From contig NZ_QXFN01000004.1 of the NCBI RefSeq assembly GCF_004886325.1, positions 434,001-498,000 of the forward strand: a DNA stretch of 64,000 nt. Direction: 5' to 3'. Shown piece by piece: positions 55,865 to 64,000 of the stretch. Both the position numbers and the translations under genes were made by a program. How positions within the stretch are numbered: the first letter of the stretch is position 1; the number at the start of each line of letters is the position of its first letter. The notes below the pieces were generated by a model, which had not been told where the DNA came from, did not search any database, and saw only the letters and a program-made list of their open reading frames with translations. This DNA comes from Cellulomonas telluris (lineage in GTDB: Bacteria > Actinomycetota > Actinomycetes > Actinomycetales > Cellulomonadaceae).

Positions 55865-57084
55865 CAGGCGGCGCCCTTCTGGGAGTCGTGGAGGCCCGCG
55901 TCGTCGGCGGTGCCCTCGGGGTGACGGGTCATGAGGTCGACGAAGCGGTCGAAGAGGTAGGCCGCGTCGTGCGGGCCGGCCGCCGCCTCCGGGTGGTACT
56001 GGACCGAGAACGCGGGCAGGTCGAGCGCCTCGAGGCCCTCGACCACGTCGTCGTTGAGGTCGACGTGCGAGACGCGGACGCGCCCGTACCGGCCGCCGTC
56101 GAACGGGGCGACGGTCTCGGCGTCGAGCGGTGCGTCGACCGCGAAGCCGTGGTTGTGCGCCGTGATCTCGACCTTGCCGGTCGTGCGGTCCATGACCGGC
56201 TGGTTCACGCCGCGGTGCCCGTACTGGAGCTTGTAGGTGCCGAACCCGAGGGCGCGGCCGAACAGCTGGTTGCCGTAGCAGATCCCGAAGAACGGGATGC
56301 GGCGGTCGAGCACGCCGCGCAGCAGGTCGATCTCGTGCCGGGCCGCGGACGGGTCGCCGGGGCCGTTCGAGAAGAAGACGCCGTCGGGGCCGACCGCGAG
56401 GACCTCGGAGATCGACGAGGTCGCGGGCAGCACGTGCACCTCGACGCCGCGCTCGGCCAGGCGCTGCGGGGTCATCGACTTGATGCCGAGGTCGACCGCC
56501 GCGACGCGAGCCACGGGTGCCTCCAGCGGCGTGCCGTCGGGGCCGAGCGCCGGCACCACGTACGCGGCGTCGACGCTGACCTCGCCGGCCAGGTCCGCAC
56601 CGGCCATGGCGGGCGCGGACCGCACCTCGTCGAGCAGCTCGTCGACGGGGCGGCGGTCGCCCTGGCCGTCCACGAGCGCGTCGCCGGAGAACACGCCCGC
56701 CCGCATGACGCCGCGCTCGCGCAGGTGCCGCGTGAGGGCGCGGGTGTCGAGGCCGCTGATGCCGACGACGCCCTGCTCGGCGAGCTCGTCGTCGAGGGTG
56801 CGGCGCGAGCGCCAGCTCGACGGGCGGCGGGCGGGGTCGCGCACGACGAACCCGGCGACCCAGATGCGGCGCGACTCGGGGTCCTCGTCGTTCACGCCCG
56901 TGTTGCCGATGTGCGGCGCGGTCATCACGACGATCTGCCGGTGGTACGACGGGTCCGTCAGGGTCTCCTGGTAGCCCGTCATGCCCGTGTTGAAGACGAT
57001 CTCGCCGAGCGTCCGGCCGGTCGCGCCGTAGGCCCGTCCGGTGAACGTGCGGCCGTCCTCGAGGACGAGGATCGCGTCGCTCAT
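55864..57084 (-). CDS. carA: Carbamoyl-phosphate synthase small subunit
   Basis: A 406-residue glutamine amidotransferase subunit. N-terminal part [19 protein letters not shown], then the class I amidotransferase domain with the nucleophile Cys in [17 protein letters not shown] and the His/Glu pair in [20 protein letters not shown] is 6-10 bases before ATG 57084, which overlaps the stop of the upstream membrane gene by 4 bases. It supplies ammonia to CarB for pyrimidines and arginine. Confidence 0.97.
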
Positions 57085-57659
57085 GCCTGCTCCTCCTGCG
57101 GTCGGGGCGCGCTGTCGGGGACGGCGCTGTCGTGGTCGGCGCCGTCGCGGTGGCCACCGGGCCGGACGAGGGAGCGCGCCGCGGCGAGCAGCGGCTCCTT
57201 GTCGGCGTCGTGGCGCATGCGCAGCGCGGTGTCGAGGGCGGTGCCGGTGGCCGGGTCGGGCACCCACGTGAGGACGACGAGCCCTTCGGGCCCGACGAAC
57301 TTGCCGGCCTGGCCCCGCGTGGTGCCGACCCCCGTGAGGCGGTCGGCGGGGACCCAGAGGTCACGTGCTCCTGGGCGGCGGAGCAGCACGCCGGCGTCGT
57401 GCACGCTCACGACCGCCGGGCTGCGGTCGCCGAGCCCGTGGGCGGCGACGCGGTCGAGCCAGTCGCCCGCGCGGGTCGAGGACACGTAGACCGCCTCGGC
57501 GGGCTCGGTCCTGGCCGGGCCGGCGTCGGCGGGCACGTCGGGGAGCGTCGGCACCAGCAGGGCGGTGCGGCGGGTCCGGTTCCGCCAGCCGGCCCGCATG
57601 CCCCACAGCGCCAGGACGAGCAGCGCCAGCAGCAGGGCCACCGAGAGCCACGTCGGCAT
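57081..57659 (-). CDS. Pyr-operon membrane protein (Rv1382-like)
   Basis: A 192-residue protein with one N-terminal membrane helix ([20 protein letters not shown]) and a soluble PH-like part ([60 protein letters not shown]). It sits between pyrC and carA, as Rv1382 does in M. tuberculosis, and shares one base with the pyrC stop. Its role in pyrimidine synthesis, if any, is unknown; conserved placement suggests co-regulation. Confidence 0.88.
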   Translation of the reverse strand: MPTWLSVALLLALLVLALWGMRAGWRNRTRRTALLVPTLPDVPADAGPARTEPAEAVYVSSTRAGDWLDRVAAHGLGDRSPAVVSVHDAGVLLRRPGARDLWVPADRLTGVGTTRGQAGKFVGPEGLVVLTWVPDPATGTALDTALRMRHDADKEPLLAAARSLVRPGGHRDGADHDSAVPDSAPRPQEEQA

Positions 57660-58968
57660 CAGGCACCCACCCCGGCGCCCGCGTCGACGAGCACGCCGTC
57701 GAGCACCGTGGGCCGACCGCGCAGGAACGTCGCGACGACGGCCCCGGGCAGCTCCGTGCCGGCGAACGGCGAGTTCACGCTCGCGGTCGCCTGCCGCTCG
57801 GGCACGACCGTGCGCCGGGCGGAGGGGTCGACCAGCGTGAGGTTCGCGGGCTCACCCACGGCGACCGGCCGACCCTGCCCCGCGACACGCCCGATCGCGG
57901 CGGGCGTGTGCGACAGCACGCGGGCGACGTCCGCCCAGGTGAGCCGGCCCGTGTCCACCATCGTGGCCTGCACGACGGACAGCGCGGTCTCCAGGCCGGT
58001 CATCCCGAAGGCCGCGGCCGCCCACTCGCAGTCCTTGTCCTCGCGCGTGTGCGGCGCGTGGTCGGTCGCGACGACGTCGATCGTGCCGTCCTCGAGGCCG
58101 GCGCGGACCGCCTCGACGTCCTCCGCGGTGCGCAGCGGCGGGTTGACCTTGAAGCGCGGGTCGTAGCCGCGCGCCGACTCGTCGGTGAGCACGAGGTGGT
58201 GGGGCGTGACCTCCGCGGTCACCGCGATCCCGCGCGCCTTGGCCCAGCGGACGATCTCGACCGACCCGGCCGTCGACAGGTGGCAGACGTGCAGCCGCGA
58301 GCCGACGTGCTCCGCGAGCAGCACGTCGCGGGCGATGATCGCCTCCTCGGCGACCGCGGGCCAGCCCGTCAGCCCCAGCTCGGCCGACACCACGCCCTCG
58401 TGCATCTGCGCGCCCTCGGTGAGGCGGGGCTCCTGGGCGTGCTGCGCGATGACCCCGTCGAACGCCTTGACGTACTCCAGCGCCCGGCGCATGAGGACCG
58501 GGTCGTCCACGCACTTCCCGTCGTCGGAGAACACCCGCACCGCCGCGGCCGACCGGGCCATGGCCTGCAGCTCGGCGAGGCGCTCCCCCGCCAGGCCGAC
58601 CGTCACGGCGCCGACCGGGCGCACCTCGGCCCAGCCGGCGTCGCGCCCGAGGCGCCACACCTGCTCGACGACGCCCGCGGTGTCCTGGACCGGCGAGGTG
58701 TTCGCCATGGCGTGCACGGCGGTGAAGCCCCCCGCCGCCGCGGCCCGCGTGCCCGACGCGACGGTCTCGGCGTCCTCGCGGCCCGGCTCGCGCAGGTGGG
58801 TGTGCAGGTCGACCAGGCCGGGCAGGAGCACGAGGCCGTCGCCGTCGACGACCGTCGCGCCGTCCGCCGTCGCGTCCGCGCCGAGGGCCGTGACGACCCC
58901 GTCCTCGACGCGCACGTCCGTGCGGTCGCCGCCCAGGGGCGCCACGCCCCGCAGCAGGTAGGTCGTGC

Positions 58969-58972
<4 letters not shown>
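57659..58972 (-). CDS. pyrC: Dihydroorotase
   Basis: A 437-residue zinc enzyme closing carbamoyl aspartate to dihydroorotate. The metal site HxH is in [13 protein letters not shown]; further residues are [44 protein letters not shown], and [19 protein letters not shown] with the catalytic Asp. It belongs to the class with a full set of ligands, so it is likely active. GTG 58972 overlaps the pyrB stop by 4 bases. Confidence 0.96.
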
Positions 58973-60644
<1,672 letters not shown>

Positions 60645-60664
60645 TTAAAGGGGGTGGCGGTGCC

Positions 60665-60670
60665 ACCTTA
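60665..60670 (-). promoter_or_regulatory. Candidate -10 of the pyr operon
   Basis: TAAGGT on the minus strand, giving a leader of about 45-50 bases that contains the PyrR hairpin. It lies in the 90-base divergent region shared with the GGDEF-EAL gene. Confidence 0.5.
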
Positions 60671-60701
60671 CCCGCCCCGCCGCCGGGGGGACGTCACCCG
60701 G

Positions 60702-63035
60702 ATGCCGTTCAACACCACGTCACGGACGACCGATGGACACCTCGTGCCCCCCGACGTGCCCCTGTGGACCACCGTCCTGCAGCTCCTCGCCGCCGGGCTC
60801 GTCGGCGGGTTCTGCGTGCTCCAGTGGGTGTGGTGGCGCGGCGCCCACCGCTCGGACGGGCCCCGGTGGGCGGTGGCGCTCTCGGCCGCCGTGGCGCTCA
60901 CGCTGCTCGCCGCCGGCGTGCGCGACGTCACCGCGCCGGAGGCGGCGCGCGGGGCCCTGGCCTTCCTGCACGCCCAGCTCGTGGCCGCCGTCGTGCTGCT
61001 CTGCCTGCCCGCGACGAAGGCGTTCGGGGGCCGAGGTCCGCGCCTGACGCCGTGGGTCGTCGTCACCGCGGCCGTGCTCGCGGTCCGTGCCCTGCTCTGG
61101 GTCCCGGCGGCGGACGCCGCGGAGCGCGGGGACCCGTCGGGCCGGCACGTCGTCTCCGGCCTGCTGTTCCTCGCGCTCGCCGTCACCGTCGGGTACGTCG
61201 TCGCGGCCCTCGGCGCAGCCCGCATCACCCGGGTGGGCTGGCTCCTCGCCGCGGCGGCCGGTCTCTCGCTCGTCCTGCTCACCGTCGGGCTCCTGCTGTC
61301 CGACGTGGCGCACGCCGCCGCGTTCGGCGCGCTGTGGCCGATCCCGCTCGCGGTCGGGCTGGAGTCCCTCGCCCTGGTGCGGCTCCTGCGCTGGCAGCAG
61401 ACGGCGCGGCGCCGCGAGCTCATGCGTGACGCGCTGGCCGGCGTGACCAACGCCGCCTGGTTCAGCCGGGACGCGGACGCGCTGCTCGAGCAGGCGTGCG
61501 AGGCCGCGCGCGCCGTGCTCGACGACCCGAGCATCGAGGGGTCGCTGCGCCCGCTGCAGCGCGACCGCTTCGTCGCCGAGCTGTTCCCCGCCGACCCGGA
61601 CGGGCTCGCCCCGCACGAGCGGACGTTCCTCATCGACCTGGCGGTGGTCGTGGCGTCGGCGGCCGAGCGGTACGCCCTGACCGACCGCCTGTCGCGCGCG
61701 GCCGAGACCGACGCGCTCACGGGCCTGCCCAACCGCCGCGCCGCCGACCGCTACCTGCTCGCGACGCTCGAGCGGGCGGCCGTCGAGCGCACGCGCGTGT
61801 CCGTCCTCTACTGCGACATCGACGGCTTCAAGGACGTCAACGACCGGGAGGGGCACGCCGCGGGCGACGAGCTCCTGCGACGCACCGCCGACTACCTGCG
61901 CACCTGGAGCGACAGCGAGACGTACGTGGCTCGGCTGGCCGGCGACGAGTTCGCGGTGGTCGTCTCGCGCGCCCCCGACGACGCCGACCTGGCGGACCTC
62001 GCCCGGCGCCTGCGCGCGGGCTTCGACACGCGTGTCGGCAGCCCGGCGGGGCCCCACCTCACGTGCGGCGTCGCGACCTGGAACCCGGAGGAGGTCCTCG
62101 ACGCGGACGCGCTGCTCCGGCACGCGGACGACGCCATGCTCGAGGCGAAGCGCGCGCGCAGCGGGCACCGCGTCTTCGACTCGGCCCTGCGCGCGCAGGC
62201 CGAGGACTCGCGCCGGCTGCGGGCGGCGCTCGAGCGAGCGGTGCACGAGGACCGGATCACGGCCTGGTTCCAGCCGATCGTCGACACGCACACGCTCGAG
62301 GTCGTCGGGCTCGAGGCGCTCGCCCGCTGGCAGGAGGGCGACAAGGTCGTGCTGCCCGAGCACTGGCTCGCCGTCGCGGAGCAGACGGGCCTCGTCGTGC
62401 CGATCGGCCACGCGATGTTCCGCCAGGCGCGGCGTGCCCTGGACCGCCACCAGATGCCGGTCGCGGTCAACCTCTCCGCGCGCGAGCTGCACGAGCACGA
62501 CGTGCTCGAGCGGATCGACGAGGCGTGGGGCGGCGGCCTGTGGGAGCACCTCACGGTCGAGATCACCGAGAGCACGATGCTGCGCACCACCACCGCCGTC
62601 CCGGTGCTGTCCGAGCTGCGCGCCCGGGGCGCCCGGATCGCGCTGGACGACTTCGGGACCGGGTTCAGCTCGCTGGCCCGGCTGGCGCGGCTGCCCGTGG
62701 ACGTCCTCAAGATCGACCGGTCCTTCGTGCGCGAGGTCCGCACCCCCCGGGGTGCCGGTCCGGTGCGCGCCATCGTCGCCCTCGCGGAGCACCACGGCCT
62801 CGACGTCGTCGCCGAGGGCGTGGAGTCGGCCGGCGACCTGCAGGTCCTGGTCGACCTCGGTGTGCGGCACGCGCAGGGGATGTTCGTGGGGCGCCCGGCT
62901 CCCGGCCTGCCGGTGCGCGGCGCGCGGCCCACACCGCGCTCGGACCTGCCCCGCCGCCCGCGCAGCCGGACGGTCCCGCGGCCCCTGCGGGTCGTGGGCG
63001 GGACGTCCGACGTGTCGTCGCCCGACATGCTCTGA
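60702..63035 (+). CDS. Membrane GGDEF-EAL cyclic-di-GMP turnover protein
   Basis: A 777-residue protein with about seven N-terminal membrane helices (residues 20-240), a short linker, a GGDEF domain and an EAL domain. The GGDEF site is intact with AGDEF near residue 414 and the metal Asp in YCDIDGFKDVNDREGHAAGD. The EAL domain has EALARW near 537, VEITESTM, IALDDFGTGFSSLARLARLP, DVLKIDRSFV and VAEGVES, so both synthesis and breakdown of cyclic di-GMP look possible. The N-terminal sensor is not recognised. It lies between nusB and pyrR, where Streptomyces has bldD. Confidence 0.9.
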   Translation: MPFNTTSRTTDGHLVPPDVPLWTTVLQLLAAGLVGGFCVLQWVWWRGAHRSDGPRWAVALSAAVALTLLAAGVRDVTAPEAARGALAFLHAQLVAAVVLLCLPATKAFGGRGPRLTPWVVVTAAVLAVRALLWVPAADAAERGDPSGRHVVSGLLFLALAVTVGYVVAALGAARITRVGWLLAAAAGLSLVLLTVGLLLSDVAHAAAFGALWPIPLAVGLESLALVRLLRWQQTARRRELMRDALAGVTNAAWFSRDADALLEQACEAARAVLDDPSIEGSLRPLQRDRFVAELFPADPDGLAPHERTFLIDLAVVVASAAERYALTDRLSRAAETDALTGLPNRRAADRYLLATLERAAVERTRVSVLYCDIDGFKDVNDREGHAAGDELLRRTADYLRTWSDSETYVARLAGDEFAVVVSRAPDDADLADLARRLRAGFDTRVGSPAGPHLTCGVATWNPEEVLDADALLRHADDAMLEAKRARSGHRVFDSALRAQAEDSRRLRAALERAVHEDRITAWFQPIVDTHTLEVVGLEALARWQEGDKVVLPEHWLAVAEQTGLVVPIGHAMFRQARRALDRHQMPVAVNLSARELHEHDVLERIDEAWGGGLWEHLTVEITESTMLRTTTAVPVLSELRARGARIALDDFGTGFSSLARLARLPVDVLKIDRSFVREVRTPRGAGPVRAIVALAEHHGLDVVAEGVESAGDLQVLVDLGVRHAQGMFVGRPAPGLPVRGARPTPRSDLPRRPRSRTVPRPLRVVGGTSDVSSPDML

Positions 63036-63079
63036 GGGCGCCCCCGCCCGTCCCCCGGTCACCGGCCCTGCACGACGAC

Positions 63080-63114
63080 GCGGGCGGCGCGACCGTGGTG
63101 GTCGCACCGCCCGC
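63080..63114. terminator. Bidirectional hairpin terminator
   Basis: 14-bp stem with one mismatch (63080-63094 with 63100-63114) and a 5-base loop between the convergent GGDEF-EAL and nusB genes. Confidence 0.8.
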
Positions 63115-63130
63115 GCCGGTGCTCGGCGGC

Positions 63131-63547
63131 TCAGGCGAGCAGCGTCGGCTTCTGCTCGACGATGCGGCCCAGCAGGCCGTTGACGAAGGACGGCGACTCG
63201 TCCGTGGAGAGCTCGCGTGCCAGGTTGACGGCCTCGTCGACCGCGACGGCGTCCGGCACGTCGTCGTTCCAGAGGATCTCCCACGTGCCGATGCGCAGCA
63301 GCGCGCGGTCGACGGCCGGCATGCGCGCGATCGTCCAGCCGTGCGCGTGCGTCGCGAGCACCTCGTCGATCCGCTCGAGGTGCGCCAGCACGCCCTCGAC
63401 CACGTCGACGCTGTACTGCGGCAGCGCGGTCTCGGCGCCCGGCTCGACGACGCGCCGTGCGAGGAGCTCGCCGACGGCGACGCCGCGCTGGTCCGCCTCG
63501 AACAGCACGTCGAGCGCGCGCTTGCGCGCCTTGGTCCGGGCGCCCAC
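63131..63547 (-). CDS. nusB: Transcription antitermination factor NusB
   Basis: A 138-residue all-helical NusB that acts with NusE on rRNA boxA to prevent termination. It has ARKRALDVLFEADQRGVAVG, ARMPAVDRALLRIGTWEILW and DEAVNLARELSTDESPSFVN ending in GLLGRIV. Complete, GTG start 1 base after the efp stop, so co-translated with efp. Confidence 0.96.
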   Translation of the reverse strand: MGARTKARKRALDVLFEADQRGVAVGELLARRVVEPGAETALPQYSVDVVEGVLAHLERIDEVLATHAHGWTIARMPAVDRALLRIGTWEILWNDDVPDAVAVDEAVNLARELSTDESPSFVNGLLGRIVEQKPTLLA

Positions 63548-63548
63548 G

Positions 63549-64000
63549 TCAGTCGTTCACGCGGCCGAGGTACGACCCGTCGCGCGTGTCCACCTTGACC
63601 TTCGTGTTGGCCTCGAGGAACAGCGGCACCTGGATCTCGTAGCCGGTCTCGAGGGTCGCGGGCTTCGTGCCGGCGGACGAGCGGTCGCCCTGCAGGCCCG
63701 GCTCGGTGTACGTGACCTCGAGGACCACCGACGGCGGGAGCTCGACGTAGAGCGGGACGCCCTCGTTCGTGGCGACGAGCGCGGTCTGCGACTCGAGCAT
63801 GAAGTTCGCGGCCGTGCCGACCGTCGCGGCGGGGACGTGCAGCTGGTCGTAGGTGTCCGTGTCCATGAACACGAAGTCGTCGCCGTCCTTGTACAGGTAC
63901 TGCATGTCGCGCTTGTCGACGTTCGCCGTCTCGACCTTCACGCCGGCGTTGAACGTGCGGTCGACGACCTTGCCGGACAGCACGTTCTTCAGCTTGGTGC
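63549..64000 (-). CDS. efp: Elongation factor P (3' part, runs off the window)
   Basis: The C-terminal 150 or so residues of EF-P, which helps ribosomes past polyproline stretches. The visible part runs from [20 protein letters not shown] through [20 protein letters not shown] to the OB domains ending [20 protein letters not shown] and YLGRVND. The reading frame is open to the window edge, so the gene's start, with the loop bearing the modified residue, lies beyond base 64000. GTG 63983 is internal, not the start. NusB follows directly. Confidence 0.95.
   Translation of the reverse strand, partial: TKLKNVLSGKVVDRTFNAGVKVETANVDKRDMQYLYKDGDDFVFMDTDTYDQLHVPAATVGTAANFMLESQTALVATNEGVPLYVELPPSVVLEVTYTEPGLQGDRSSAGTKPATLETGYEIQVPLFLEANTKVKVDTRDGSYLGRVND

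Noticed and set aside
63549-63983. Complete 144-residue EF-P starting at GTG 63983
   Set aside because: The frame continues upstream with TKLKN, matching EF-P beyond this codon, so the gene is cut by the window edge.

Overview
The window is very GC-rich DNA from an actinobacterium, most likely Cellulomonas or a close cellulolytic relative. This rests on a secreted GH6 cellulase with a PT-rich linker and family 2 carbohydrate-binding module, and on lineage-marker genes (rbpA, mihF, helY, pafBC, the garA/ftsR cluster). Start codons are often GTG, and many genes appear to be transcribed without a leader. No rRNA, tRNA, CRISPR array, transposase or prophage gene was found.

Layout. 0-10 kb: DUF6328 membrane protein, threonine aldolase, GH6-CBM2 cellulase, a LacI repressor, a cytoplasmic protein joining a LacI-type sugar-binding fold to PAS and degenerate GGDEF domains, and a DEAD-box helicase with a long structured leader. 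10-17 kb: the conserved cluster pgsA - DUF881 - sbp - DUF881 - garA - ftsR - DUF151 nuclease - ResR-like MerR, without gcvH, then an orphan ParA ATPase. 17.5-23 kb: small accessory genes around a strong candidate dif site (18311-18338). 23-31 kb: rbpA, lnt, a gene-poor stretch, an amidohydrolase, helY, a lipid kinase, tatC and tatA. 32-37.6 kb: pafC, pafB (no pafA), DUF3866, hisG and hisE. 37.6-42.1 kb: riboflavin operon ribD-ribE-ribBA-ribH-pnuX behind an FMN riboswitch. 42.2-51.5 kb: rpe, rsmB, fmt, priA, metK, coaBC, rpoZ, gmk, mihF. 51.6-60.7 kb: the pyrR-pyrB-pyrC-(membrane gene)-carA-carB-pyrF operon with a PyrR-binding hairpin at the first ribosome binding site. 60.7-64 kb: a membrane GGDEF-EAL protein, nusB and the 3' part of efp.

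How it fits together. Right of the dif candidate 37 of 43 genes are on the minus strand. Left of it 12 of 18 are on the plus strand. This is expected if replication forks meet near 18.3 kb. The right half is a housekeeping block for translation, replication restart, cofactors and pyrimidines, with order much like Mycobacterium and Streptomyces. The most unusual content is the cellulase/LacI/sugar-binding-PAS-GGDEF locus at the left and a second cyclic-di-GMP gene at the right, where Streptomyces carries bldD. Together these suggest nucleotide second-messenger signalling linked to carbon sensing. Functional statements are inferred from sequence and remembered family knowledge. No database search was run.
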